NCBI GenBank assembly: GCA_003154775.1
Contig: PMES01000046.1
Span: forward strand, 621-40,231
From: Acidobacteriota bacterium
GTDB taxonomy: Bacteria > Acidobacteriota > Terriglobia > Acidiferrales > UBA7541
DNA: 39,611 nt
Direction: 5' to 3'
The notes below the pieces were generated by a model, which saw only the letters and a list, made by a program, of their open reading frames with translations, searched no databases and was not told where the DNA came from. Below are positions 26,276 through 34,393 of this stretch, piece by piece (position 1 is the first letter of the stretch; every line of letters starts with the position of its first letter). Position numbers and translations under genes: made by a program.

Positions 26276-27145
26276 ATGTCAGAGCAAGATTTACAGAACA
26301 CTTACGTGGAAACGAAATCCGGTTCGTCTTGGCAGTTGCCCGCGATCATCCTCCTGGCGCTTTTGGCCGTGGGCGGTCTCGGCTTAGCTTGGAGTAACTC
26401 TTCCAAGCTGGATGCTACCAAGCAAGCCGTCGCCGATCAGGTGAAGTCAGTTCAGACTTCCGTCCAGTCGGATATGAACGCTCTCAAGGACCGCATTGCC
26501 GTGGACGAAAAGGCCAATACGGACCTCAAGGGTGATCTGAAGGTCGTTACGGATAAGCTGAAGATCACGCAGGGCCAGTTGAAGAAGTCGCGCAGCGAAG
26601 CAGAGCAGCTCAATTCCGATACGACTTCGAAGATCACCGCTCTCGACACTTCCGTCCATCAAGAACTCGCCACCAAGGCGACCTCTGACGACGTCAAGAC
26701 CGTCGATACCCGCGTTACTCAGGTCGATACCAACCTGAGCAAGACCATTAATGACCTCAACATGGCTCGCAGCGAACTCGGCACTCTCATCGCCCGCAAC
26801 CATGACGAGATCGACGTTCTCCGCCGCCAAGGCGAGCGCGACTATATCGAATTCTCCATCGCCGGCAAGAATCAGCCCCAGAAGGTCGGCAACATCACCG
26901 TCGAGCTCAAGGGCACCAACGAGAAGAAGAACCGCGCCAGCATGGTCCTGACCGTCGAGGACAAGCGCACCGAGGACAAGAATCGCGCTGTCAATCAGCC
27001 TCTCTTCTTCTACCTGAGCGGCACTCATCAGCCCCAAGAACTCGTCATCAACAAGATTGGCAAGAACCAGATCAGCGGCTATCTGAGCATCCCCAAGGCA
27101 AGCGCTCACCCGGTGACTGCCGCTGCTTCCAGTTCCGGCAGGTAA
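26276..27145 (+). CDS. Membrane-anchored coiled-coil protein
   Basis: 289-residue protein of unknown function. Residues about 20-40 form one transmembrane helix (AIILLALLAVGGLGLAW) after a short cytoplasmic tail. About 150 residues of heptad-rich helix follow (LKDRIAVDEKANTDLKGDLK, then further repeats), and then a beta-rich C-terminal domain (about 190-280; RDYIEFSIAGKNQPQKVG, ASMVLTVEDKR, FFYLSGTHQPQELVI). I chose ATG 26276 over the upstream in-frame ATG because of the GGAGAAGGA sequence before it. A strong terminator follows, so it is probably monocistronic. The layout suggests a periplasmic stalk with a sensing or binding head. Confidence 0.85.
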   Translation: MSEQDLQNTYVETKSGSSWQLPAIILLALLAVGGLGLAWSNSSKLDATKQAVADQVKSVQTSVQSDMNALKDRIAVDEKANTDLKGDLKVVTDKLKITQGQLKKSRSEAEQLNSDTTSKITALDTSVHQELATKATSDDVKTVDTRVTQVDTNLSKTINDLNMARSELGTLIARNHDEIDVLRRQGERDYIEFSIAGKNQPQKVGNITVELKGTNEKKNRASMVLTVEDKRTEDKNRAVNQPLFFYLSGTHQPQELVINKIGKNQISGYLSIPKASAHPVTAAASSSGR

Positions 27146-27162
27146 CCCAACTCGATGCGTTC

Positions 27163-27189
27163 AAAGGGGCGGCTTCTGTCGCCCCTTTT
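27163..27189 (+). terminator. Rho-independent terminator
   Basis: Perfect nine-base stem AAAGGGGCG / CGCCCCTTT with an eight-base loop, ending in TTTT. It lies 17 bases after the stop of the coiled-coil protein gene. Confidence 0.8.
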
Positions 27190-27290
27190 CCATTTCTATC
27201 GCTCTGACAGCTCTTAGCTGTTTTCGTTCCACGCTAGCCGGACTACCTAACGAGCTACCGTTTTGATGTCATTCAAAAGGCTCAGCACCC

Positions 27291-27333
27291 TGTCATCTTG
27301 AGGGGCGCGCCGTTTGCACCCCGAAAGATCTCA
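27291..27333. repeat. TGTCATCTTGAG-type dispersed repeat
   Basis: Begins TGTCATCTTGAGG and ends CGAAAGATCTC, with a central near-palindrome. The layout resembles the TCATTCCGA repeats elsewhere in the window. It overlaps the spurious upstream extension of the next gene. Confidence 0.45.
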
Positions 27334-27454
27334 ACGGACAATCGCAGTTTGCGTGAAGTCCGGTTTCGTTCTTATTCCGCTTCCTGATCTCCTCCGCGCA
27401 ATTTCTCCTATCCGCTCACTTCCGTTACAATCTGCCTGGACCCGGAGCCACCCA

Positions 27455-28309
27455 TTGCGCTCTTCCACCACCGTCGTTTTCTGTGCCATCGACAATCTAA
27501 TCTCGCCCACCGGCAAACCTCTTTCCGGTTTCCCGCAATTCCTCGACTCCCTCGCGGAATCCTCCGTGCCTTGTGTCTGGGTTACCGCGCGCACACGCTC
27601 GCAACTTGATGCCACCCTCCGCAAACTCGGCCAATCCGAACCCTTCATCGCCGAGGGAGGCTCTGGCGTCTACCTCCCCGAAGACTATTTCCATCTGAGG
27701 CCCGCTACCACCACGCGCCTGGGCCGCTTCACCTGCATCCCCGTCGCTTCCCCTCAGCCTGCTGCCGCGGAAGCCCTCGATCTCCTCGCGGAGGAGACCG
27801 GCATCTCCGTCGTGCCCTTGCGCGCACTCTCTCCCCGTGAACTCTCCCAGAACACCGGGCTACCGGAGCGCGAAGCGGAGCTTCTCCGTCTCCGCGATTT
27901 CGACGAACTCTTCTTTTTCGCCGGAGCTTCCGACGCCGACATTGCAGAATTTCAAGCCGAGGCCACCCGGAAAAAGCTTACGCTGCGCCTGCGCGGCGTC
28001 TTCTGGGCGCTGGCCGTCGGCGCCAGTCTCTCCGCCTGCACCCGCGAACTTTCCAAACTTTATGATCGCGCCCTGCGCGCGCACGCCTTCAACGTCGCCA
28101 TCGCTACTTCCGAGGAAGCTCCCGAACTCTTCCCCGCCTGCGAACACGCTATCCTCCTGTCGGACCAAGCCTCGGCCCCCGACTCTTCTTCCAGCCTGGC
28201 CCCGCGTCCAAGCACGCCCGCGTCTCGCCCCGCTCCCAAATCCTTCCCTCTCTCCTCGCCAAACACCTGGGAACTCGTGCTCGACACCATCCTCAACCGT
28301 CGCTTTTAG
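27455..28309 (+). CDS. Mannosyl-3-phosphoglycerate phosphatase-like protein, probably inactive
   Basis: 284-residue protein with the HAD/MPGP fold. The block after motif I (VPCVWVTARTRSQLDATLRKLG, then PFIAEGGSGVYLP) and the cap (LSPRELSQNTGLPEREAELL, then FDELFFF) follow MPGP closely. The catalytic positions do not. The motif I nucleophile Asp is Ala (FCAIDN instead of FSDLDG), the Lys after the cap is replaced (ASLSAC), and the motif IV GDxxND is ATSEEAPE. The frame is intact, so this looks like a pseudoenzyme rather than decay. I chose TTG 27455 because GGAG lies seven bases upstream and homology starts five codons later; the ATG at 27314 lies in a repeat. The C-terminal 50 residues include a Ser/Pro-rich insertion. 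Confidence 0.75.
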   Translation: MRSSTTVVFCAIDNLISPTGKPLSGFPQFLDSLAESSVPCVWVTARTRSQLDATLRKLGQSEPFIAEGGSGVYLPEDYFHLRPATTTRLGRFTCIPVASPQPAAAEALDLLAEETGISVVPLRALSPRELSQNTGLPEREAELLRLRDFDELFFFAGASDADIAEFQAEATRKKLTLRLRGVFWALAVGASLSACTRELSKLYDRALRAHAFNVAIATSEEAPELFPACEHAILLSDQASAPDSSSSLAPRPSTPASRPAPKSFPLSSPNTWELVLDTILNRRF

Positions 28310-28607
28310 CCGCCCCACTGGGAAGCAGGTCCTGGTTCCCTCAGTACGTTCGTGGCTGCAAAGGTCTCTCTCCCCACTGGAACTACTGTGTCCTTTGTGT
28401 GTGAACCTTTGCATACGCCTTGTGCAGGCGTTTTCCCCTTTTTCAGAAAACGTCAAAAAAGGCCAACAAAAGGCCGCGTTCTAAGAGTACTGATTACCCT
28501 GCTGCAACCTGGCACTCCGATTGCTCCTTCACCCTTGCTCGTCGCTCGCAATCCCATTGTCTTCCGGCTCACCCCGCGCGTGATCCGAAGCCAAGGAGTT
28601 TCCACCC

Positions 28608-28784
28608 ATGTCTTGGATGCGTCGCGTGTTTCATGTCCCCGCCTCGGAAACCCAGATGGGCCTGGTACTCGCGCTCTGCATTTTCACCATGAGCGTTATG
28701 TCCATCGCCCTCCTATGGCAGGCCCAGGTCATCGCCAAGCAGAACGCCGTCATTCGCATGCTCGAAACGCGTTTCGGCGGCTGA
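28608..28784 (+). CDS. Small single-pass membrane protein
   Basis: 58-residue protein with a good AAGGAG Shine-Dalgarno sequence nine bases before the ATG. After a short basic N-terminus (MSWMRRVFHVPASETQ) there is one transmembrane helix (LVLALCIFTMSVMSIALLW) and a short amphipathic tail (QAQVIAKQNAVIRMLETRF). The family is not recognised. It precedes a small secreted histidine-rich protein on the same strand, 114 bases apart. Confidence 0.6.
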   Translation: MSWMRRVFHVPASETQMGLVLALCIFTMSVMSIALLWQAQVIAKQNAVIRMLETRFGG

Positions 28785-28898
28785 TCGGTTCCCTGCGCAC
28801 CGGGAAACATCTCTCTCCGTTTCCACTTTTTCCGCTCACTTTCCCATCTTTGTGCTTTAATCCTTCTTGCGGGGGAATTTATTTTCGGGAGATTGCAC

Positions 28899-29084
28899 GT
28901 GAACCGCTTTGTCGTTGTATTCTTGCTTTCTTTATTTTTGGCGCTGGCATCGGCCGCGCAACACCCGGCTGCTTCAACAACCGGGACAAACAAAGCCACC
29001 CAGCACCATTTGCATCACCACAAACATCACGGCGGCAAAAATCATTCAGGCAAGCACCACGGACCTTCGCACCCCGCACACTGA
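28899..29084 (+). CDS. Small secreted histidine-rich protein
   Basis: 61-residue protein from a GTG start preceded by GGAG at seven bases. Residues 1-20 form a signal peptide (FVVVFLLSLFLALASAAQ). The roughly 41-residue mature part has 13 histidines in clusters such as QHHLHHHKHH and KHHGPSHPAH, along with Lys and Gly. This composition suggests binding of Ni, Cu, Zn or Co in the periplasm or outside the cell. An alternative TTG start lies two codons upstream. A terminator follows 28 bases after the stop, which supports a real transcript. Confidence 0.6.
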   Translation: MNRFVVVFLLSLFLALASAAQHPAASTTGTNKATQHHLHHHKHHGGKNHSGKHHGPSHPAH

Positions 29085-29112
29085 TCTTTTTTCCAAGCCA
29101 TCCCTGAAACGC

Positions 29113-29154
29113 AAGAAGGGCCCCAACCGGAGTCGGAGCCCTTCTTGTAATTTT
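29113..29154 (+). terminator. Rho-independent terminator after the histidine-rich gene
   Basis: Nine-base perfect stem AAGAAGGGC / GCCCTTCTT with a 16-base loop, followed by a weak T-tract (GTAATTTT). Confidence 0.65.
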
Positions 29155-29399
29155 GCTGTGTCGTGTGGTGAGCAGTAGTTACTGCGTTCTGCCACCTGCC
29201 GACTCGCACCGCAGCAGCGGTGTGCTCAGCGTTGTTTCGCTTCTAAGCCCGGTGGAGTCATCCGTCCCCTCCGGAACTCTGGGAGCTCACATTTCCCTTC
29301 TACTCCCCGGCACTGCACGCCGCAAGGGGAATCTCCAAAAATCATCAAAACGCACCTATTCCCTTGCTTATCTATCATTTGTCGTGTGATTTTTGGGCC

Positions 29400-30155
29400 T
29401 TACTTGAGGAAGAGTGTCTCTCGCAACTGGTCGCGGCCAATAAAGGTCTTGATGGTGCGGCAGTTGCCGAACAATCCCTGGATCTCGCGGTTTTGATAAA
29501 CCTTTTGCGCCGTGCAAATCGGCTTTGCCGAGAGCACTTGCAGCCTGCTTGTATCCGCCACGCGGTATCTCTGGAATCCTTCGGGCTTCTTGCTGTGGAA
29601 CATCGCAAACACCACGCCACCCGGCCGTAGCATCTCCTCCAGGTGCGTCACTGTCTGCTTCGCCACTGCCGGCTCCAGGTAATCCAGCACATCCCACAGT
29701 AACAACGCATCGAATGACGCCACTGGATACTGAAGATTCTCTTCCAGAAATTTCTTTGTTCTTCCTTCCGGCGTGCGCTCCAGATAATCCTCTTCCTTCA
29801 GCGGTAACTTGCTACGCGACTCTTGTTCTTTCACGAACTCCGACCATCCCCGCAATATGTCATCCGATGTTACGCGAAATCCGCGCTCGATGAAAAAGCT
29901 AATCGTCGTCTGCCATGCCGGGCCCAAGTCCAACAAGGTGCCGCGCCCCAACCCTTCCAGGTTCCATAGGAATTCTTTCAATCCGTTCGAAATGCGCGTC
30001 GTTTCCTGCATCTCTGGCGCTCGATTTGCTCCGACCGCCCTCAGACCGCCATTCCCGTTGCCGTTGTGCGCATCTCTGCTGTACGGCAGCGGCCGTGTGC
30101 CCGCCAATCCCGTGCTCGATCCAATCGCGATTCCCAGCTTGTTCAGAAATCCCAT
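29400..30155 (-). CDS. Class I SAM-dependent methyltransferase
   Basis: 251-residue methyltransferase. After a low-complexity N-terminus (about 1-55), the Rossmann core begins with motif I GTLLDLGPAWQTTISFF, followed by FRVTSDDI, then the motif IV-like DALLLWDVLDYLEP and the motif LEEMLRPGGVVFAMFHS. The GxGxG of motif I is reduced to DLGPA, which is seen in some families. Substrate unknown. It starts three bases after the bactofilin stop, so the two are co-translated, and is the last gene of the nuoI-galT-ydcF-bactofilin operon. Confidence 0.82.
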   Translation of the reverse strand: MGFLNKLGIAIGSSTGLAGTRPLPYSRDAHNGNGNGGLRAVGANRAPEMQETTRISNGLKEFLWNLEGLGRGTLLDLGPAWQTTISFFIERGFRVTSDDILRGWSEFVKEQESRSKLPLKEEDYLERTPEGRTKKFLEENLQYPVASFDALLLWDVLDYLEPAVAKQTVTHLEEMLRPGGVVFAMFHSKKPEGFQRYRVADTSRLQVLSAKPICTAQKVYQNREIQGLFGNCRTIKTFIGRDQLRETLFLK

Positions 30156-30158
30156 GGC

Positions 30159-30722
30159 TCAGTCCGCCCCCGCAACCGCCGCACCCGAGGCCGGCTTGTC
30201 TTCCGCCTTGCTCGCGTCTTTCGGCTTATTTGCTTCCGTCTTCTTGGAACCCTCGTGGCTGGCCCTTTCCAATGCACTCATGGGCGGCTTCCCCGCTTCC
30301 AGCATGCCGTGCAATTCCGCACCTTCCTCGATGGAAATTCGATCCGCCTTCAAATCACCTTGCACTCGCGCCGAACGCCAGACTTGAATTCGTTCCGTGC
30401 CCGTCAACTTCCCTTCCACGCGTCCGCGCACGATCACTTCTCGCGCGGTCACATCCGCCTTCACGGTGGCATTCGGCCCCAGCGTCACGGTGGAATTGCC
30501 GCACGTGATTCTTCCTTCGATCTGTCCATCCACAAAGAGATCTTCGCTTCCGCTGATTTCACCCTTGATCTTGATTCCCTGGCTCACACAAGCCGCTGCT
30601 TTGGGCGACACACCCGCAGGCACTGGCAGATTTTTCCCGCTCGCCGTTCCCATTGTGGAATTCACAGCACCTGTGGAAATCTCGGAAGGCCCTTGCGGCC
30701 TCCCATCCTCTTTGCGCCACAT
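30159..30722 (-). CDS. Bactofilin (polymer-forming cytoskeletal protein)
   Basis: 187-residue bactofilin. The central right-handed beta-helix (about 45-145) shows the family's repeating pattern: GIKIKGEISGSEDLFVDGQIEG, TLGPNATVKADVTAREVIVRG, VEGKLTGTERIQVWRSARVQGDLKADRISIEEGAELHG. It is flanked by disordered, Lys/Ala/Pro-rich tails. Bactofilins self-assemble into membrane-associated filaments that scaffold cell-wall or polysaccharide enzymes and polarity factors. GGAGG lies seven bases before the ATG. It is tightly linked to the methyltransferase downstream. Confidence 0.9.
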   Translation of the reverse strand: MWRKEDGRPQGPSEISTGAVNSTMGTASGKNLPVPAGVSPKAAACVSQGIKIKGEISGSEDLFVDGQIEGRITCGNSTVTLGPNATVKADVTAREVIVRGRVEGKLTGTERIQVWRSARVQGDLKADRISIEEGAELHGMLEAGKPPMSALERASHEGSKKTEANKPKDASKAEDKPASGAAVAGAD

Positions 30723-30773
30723 GGAGACACCTCCACCGTTTCTCAGTGTTTCAAAGTCGCCTTCGAGGACTGG

Positions 30774-31577
30774 CTATGGGATGCGACTCAGAAAGATAAA
30801 GATATTACAGCACTTATTCGCTGTAAAGGGCAAGGTCAGTTTTTTCCACAACCCGCGTGACCCGAATGAATACACCCCGCCTGGCCCTAGTACTGCTAAA
30901 CTCAATTCCGCCACTTGCCCTGCACTTCTGCTGCCATCCCCGCGTAATTCCCACAGGGCCAACAACATACCCATCATTTCCCGCGCAAAAAGTTTTATGG
31001 ACTTCCGCTTCTCCCACCAGCGTTGCGGGTCAAAATCCCCGTCGCGCGCACTCCCCACGCTCACCACAATCCCGGCGGGAAACACCTTCTGGAAAATATA
31101 TCGCGCTCGCCGCGAGTGATAGTTCGACGTCACCAGCACCACGCTTTTCCATTTGCGTTCTTCCGCAAAATGCGCCAGCGCCGCCGCCTCTTCGCTCGTG
31201 CTGTCCGCGTCATGAGCGAACCGCACGATCTTCTCTTTCGGCACGCCCCGCTCCACCAGGTCGTGCTCCATCAACTCGCTCATCCCCGCATTGGGCCGCA
31301 ATCTTCTTCCGCTGGCCACCACGATTCCCGCAACACCCTGCCGGTACAATTCCGTCGCGTGCGTGGCACGATCCGCATAAAAGTTGTCGTCGCCCAGCAC
31401 CACAATCGCATCGGCGTGCGGCGCGGGCTCATCCACCACCCACGATTCGGCCACGTACCGCATGATCGGATGCCGCGCAAAATAAACCAGCGCGCAAAGG
31501 GCCGCCACAAACAACAGCACCACAAGATTCACAAGGATTCCTCCTTGCTCACCGCGGCGCTGCATTCCTCTTCTCAT
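30774..31577 (-). CDS. YdcF/SanA-like (DUF218) membrane protein
   Basis: 267-residue protein with one N-terminal transmembrane helix (about 14-35) and a DUF218 domain: ADAIVVLGDDNFYADRATHA, GIVVASGRRLRPN, DSTSEEA, SVVLVTSNYHSRRARYIF. These conserved blocks mark the YdcF/SanA/ElyC family, linked to envelope integrity and polyprenyl-phosphate carrier metabolism. Its ATG overlaps the galT-like stop by four bases, so translation is coupled. The last 40 residues (after about 225) look variable. Confidence 0.87.
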   Translation of the reverse strand: MRRGMQRRGEQGGILVNLVVLLFVAALCALVYFARHPIMRYVAESWVVDEPAPHADAIVVLGDDNFYADRATHATELYRQGVAGIVVASGRRLRPNAGMSELMEHDLVERGVPKEKIVRFAHDADSTSEEAAALAHFAEERKWKSVVLVTSNYHSRRARYIFQKVFPAGIVVSVGSARDGDFDPQRWWEKRKSIKLFAREMMGMLLALWELRGDGSRSAGQVAELSLAVLGPGGVYSFGSRGLWKKLTLPFTANKCCNIFIFLSRIP

Positions 31578-32554
31578 GGGTTGGGATCGGTTGCGCGCAA
31601 CTGTTCCGCGGCTTGTTCCGGCAGGAACGCGTTGAAGTATACTTCCTTGATGCTGTAGGACTTGCTGGGCTTTTCCACGATCGGCAAGATCTCGATGTGC
31701 CAGTGGTAATCCTCGGCCAGCGTCTTCCAGTACCCGGAAAGCTCGCCTTTTTTGTTGCGTGTGTTCGGTGAAGTGTGCACCACCAGGTGAAACGCCGGGG
31801 ACACTTTCTCCAGTCGCCGCAGGACGCGCCCCAGCAGGGCCGCCAGGTGCTTGCGGTTCGCTCCCGGCCGCGCCTGCTCAAACAGATGATTGTGACGCCG
31901 GTGCATCACCCACACTTCAAACGGCACGCGCGAGGCGTACGGGCACAGCGCGTAGTAATCGCCCTGCACATCCACAATCCGCTTGCCCTGCTTTTCTTCT
32001 TGCCGCACGATATCGCAGAAAACGCAGCGTTCCCGGTCCTTGTACCACTCGTGCGCTGATGCCAGTTCGTACTTGATGCGCCGCGGCACGAAAATCGTCG
32101 CGGTCACTTCCGAATGCGCGTGACCCCACTCTTCTCCCGCCAGCGCCCCTTGGTTCTTGAACACGCTCACATACTTGAATCGCGCGTCCTTCTTCAAATC
32201 CGCGATCCGCAGGCCCCACACCCACAGCACCCGCTCAATTTCCTCATCGCTCAGTTGCGAGAATTTCTTGTCGTGCTCCCGCGTCTCGATCACCACTTCG
32301 TGCGCGCCGAGCGGCCCCATCTTGTCGTAGATCCCTTCGGCCACCCGCCCCGGATCGTTTTCCACGCGGTACAGCGCCTCCGGGTGCGGAATCACGCGCC
32401 CCTGCCACACGCCTTCGGCCGGCCACGTCAAAATCGCTTTCGTGTTTTCCACCACGCCCGGATCCAGGGGACACTGCTCTCCCGCCTCCCCCAATCGCTC
32501 GCGCTGCCCGCATACAACCCAGCTTTGTGTTATGGGATCTCGTCGAATTTCCAT
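31574..32554 (-). CDS. galT: Galactose-1-phosphate uridylyltransferase family protein
   Basis: 326-residue GalT-family nucleotidyltransferase with the duplicated HIT-like fold. It begins with the typical MEIRRDPITQSWVV. The active-site motif near 145 is HAHSE (family consensus HPHxQ), and the second-half motif is HWHIEILP (284-291). CVFCD at 177-181 is also typical. The family moves UMP between UDP-glucose and galactose-1-phosphate (Leloir pathway). Pro and Gln of the HPHxQ motif are Ala and Glu here, so the exact sugar phosphate may differ. It starts six bases after the nuoI stop and overlaps the YdcF-like gene. Confidence 0.82.
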   Translation of the reverse strand: MEIRRDPITQSWVVCGQRERLGEAGEQCPLDPGVVENTKAILTWPAEGVWQGRVIPHPEALYRVENDPGRVAEGIYDKMGPLGAHEVVIETREHDKKFSQLSDEEIERVLWVWGLRIADLKKDARFKYVSVFKNQGALAGEEWGHAHSEVTATIFVPRRIKYELASAHEWYKDRERCVFCDIVRQEEKQGKRIVDVQGDYYALCPYASRVPFEVWVMHRRHNHLFEQARPGANRKHLAALLGRVLRRLEKVSPAFHLVVHTSPNTRNKKGELSGYWKTLAEDYHWHIEILPIVEKPSKSYSIKEVYFNAFLPEQAAEQLRATDPNP

Positions 32555-32560
32555 GGAGTT

Positions 32561-33016
32561 TTATCGCGTGTACCGCGTCGGCGTCGGCCCTTCTTCCAAA
32601 AGGTGCCGGTCCCAAATCGCGCCTTCCCGGCTGTAATACGCCATCTCGAAATCCTGGGTCAGTTCCAGCGCGTCGGTCGGGCACGCGTCCTCGCAAAGCC
32701 CGCAGAACATGCACCGCGAAGTGTCATAGGTAAAGCTCGTCAACACTTTCCGCCGCGTCGCGTCATCCCGCTCCCAGCCCACCACAATCAGATTTTCCGG
32801 GCATGCCAGCGCGCACAAGTTGCACGCGATGCACAGCGTCTCTCCCGTCTCCGGGTGCTTGTTCAGCCGCGGCGCTCCGCGATAGCGCTCCGCCACCATC
32901 GGACGTTCCAGCGGGTACTGTTCCGTGTAAATGTTGCTCGGGTATTGCGTGCGGAAAGTGACCTTCATTCCCTTCAGGAAGTCCGCCTGAAAAATCCGTG
33001 CCACCAGTTCTTTCAT
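32561..33016 (-). CDS. nuoI: NADH-quinone oxidoreductase subunit I-like ferredoxin
   Basis: 151-residue 8Fe protein of the NuoI type. Two cysteine motifs bind [4Fe-4S] clusters: CIACNLCALACPE (C62, C65, C68, C72) and CMFCGLCEDACPT (C102, C105, C108, C112). The segment between them and the GAPRLNKHPETGET lead-in are typical of complex I subunit I, which carries clusters N6a and N6b. ATG 33016 is preferred; an in-frame ATG lies 12 codons upstream. No other complex I gene is in the window, and it heads an operon of unrelated genes. Confidence 0.88.
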   Translation of the reverse strand: MKELVARIFQADFLKGMKVTFRTQYPSNIYTEQYPLERPMVAERYRGAPRLNKHPETGETLCIACNLCALACPENLIVVGWERDDATRRKVLTSFTYDTSRCMFCGLCEDACPTDALELTQDFEMAYYSREGAIWDRHLLEEGPTPTRYTR

Positions 33017-33116
33017 GCTTTCAGTCTCTTTCCCCTGCGGCCCACTTGTCAAGGATACACGCCATACGACCTAACTGAGAGTAACTGAAAGCCAGGCTCA
33101 CCGGGGAGCTTTCAGT

Positions 33117-33467
33117 CTACGGATGCGCTCTTTCGGCTCGGCGGCCACCAAAGGCGTGAATGGTCCTGGTGCCAGCGACCACCTCACCGCCGTGCGAAAG
33201 TCCCTTGGGAATGAAATACTCCTCCCCGGCTTTGATGGGGATGCGTCTGCCACCAACGGTCAATGTATAGCAACCCTGCACCACCGTCATATATTCATCG
33301 TATTCATGCACATGCGGCGCGGAAATCGCAGTCTGGTGGCAAGTCCAGAATGCCATTTGACTGCCATCCACACCGTCAAAAACGTAACCCTCGACCCCAG
33401 GCGTCGACTGACTGCTCGTGGCAATCTTATTTGCAGAACACTTCATGAATTCCGGGAAATCGTCCAT
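33117..33467 (-). CDS. Cupin-domain protein
   Basis: 116-residue single-domain cupin. Motif 1 is PHVHEYDEYMTVVQGCYTLTVGG (two His and one Glu as metal ligands) and motif 2 is IPKGLSHGGEV (third His). Likely a small metal-binding enzyme or sensor; the substrate is unknown. The open frame continues far upstream, but that part is antisense to tadA. ATG 33467 has GAGGGAG just before it and starts the conserved domain. It is divergent from tadA. Confidence 0.82.
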   Translation of the reverse strand: MDDFPEFMKCSANKIATSSQSTPGVEGYVFDGVDGSQMAFWTCHQTAISAPHVHEYDEYMTVVQGCYTLTVGGRRIPIKAGEEYFIPKGLSHGGEVVAGTRTIHAFGGRRAERAHP

Positions 33468-33614
33468 CGTTTCTCCCTCAACCTGAACAATCGAACCCCT
33501 CTTCCAGCACCGGCCGCATCGAGGTCCCGATCTCTCGCGTAATTCTCCCACCCAGCCTGAGCATGTCAAGGCTCGAACCCTGCTCTGTGGTAAGCTTTTT
33601 TCTTCATTCATGCC

Positions 33615-34064
33615 ATGCCTGACGATCTCTACTATTTGCAGCTTGCTCTTGACGATGCCCGCGCCTCCGCCGCCGCCGGCGAAGTCCCCATTGGCGCCGT
33701 GCTCGTCCACAATGATGCCGTTCTCGTGCGTTCCGGTAATCGCACCATTCGCGATAATGACCCCACCGCCCACGCCGAAATCATCGTCATTCGGGAAGCC
33801 GCGCGCCTCCTCGGCAACTACCGCCTCGCTGGCACCGTCCTCTATGTCACCCTCGAGCCCTGCGCCATGTGTGCTGGTGCGATCGTCCAGGCGCGGGTTT
33901 CCCGACTCGTCTACGCCGCCGACGACCCCAAAGGCGGCGCCTTCCGTTCCTCCTTCGAGCTCCTTACCAGCCCCAACCTGAATCACCAGGTCGAAGTCAC
34001 TTCCGGCATCCTCGCCGAAGACTCTGCCGCCCTCCTGCAATCCTTCTTTGCCTCCCGCCGCTAA
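33615..34064 (+). CDS. tadA: tRNA-specific adenosine deaminase
   Basis: 149-residue zinc deaminase that converts A34 to inosine in tRNA-Arg(ACG). Zinc ligands are H53 in the HAE motif (catalytic E55) and C83/C86 in PCAMC. The block DDPKGGAFRSSFELL after the core is also typical of TadA. The substrate tRNA-Arg(ACG) is encoded in the same window at 19253-19329, and a tRNA-Ser gene follows 124 bases downstream. Confidence 0.93.
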   Translation: MPDDLYYLQLALDDARASAAAGEVPIGAVLVHNDAVLVRSGNRTIRDNDPTAHAEIIVIREAARLLGNYRLAGTVLYVTLEPCAMCAGAIVQARVSRLVYAADDPKGGAFRSSFELLTSPNLNHQVEVTSGILAEDSAALLQSFFASRR

Positions 34065-34140
34065 TTCCCTCCCGCGCCTTTGTGTCGCCCTCTTCTCTGT
34101 CCGCTCATTGATTTTGCGGCCAATCTCGTTCTTCTCTCCA

Positions 34141-34170
34141 TAGCCAGCGTCAAGCGGCATCTGCTAAAAT
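34141..34170 (+). promoter_or_regulatory. Candidate promoter for tRNA-Ser
   Basis: TAGCCA, an 18-base spacer and TAAAAT (five of six matches to TATAAT) end 18 bases before the tRNA gene. The -35 match is moderate. Confidence 0.4.
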
Positions 34171-34188
34171 AGCCTCAACGACCACTGC

Positions 34189-34278
<90 letters not shown>

Positions 34279-34393
34279 CTTCCAAACGAAAAAGTATCTT
34301 CCCTGCTGAGTACGCCCCACACGCGCGGGCAATGGCCGTCCGTGTAGGGGTCGCGCATCGCTCGACCCCATCTCGGCAAAGCGTAAACGCTCT

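Noticed and set aside
28352-29107. 251-codon plus-strand frame
   Set aside because: Low-complexity translation in a different frame from two better-supported small genes with ribosome sites.
33468-34160. Long upstream extension of the cupin frame on the minus strand
   Set aside because: It is antisense to tadA, which has all catalytic motifs. Only the last 116 codons form a cupin with its own ribosome site.
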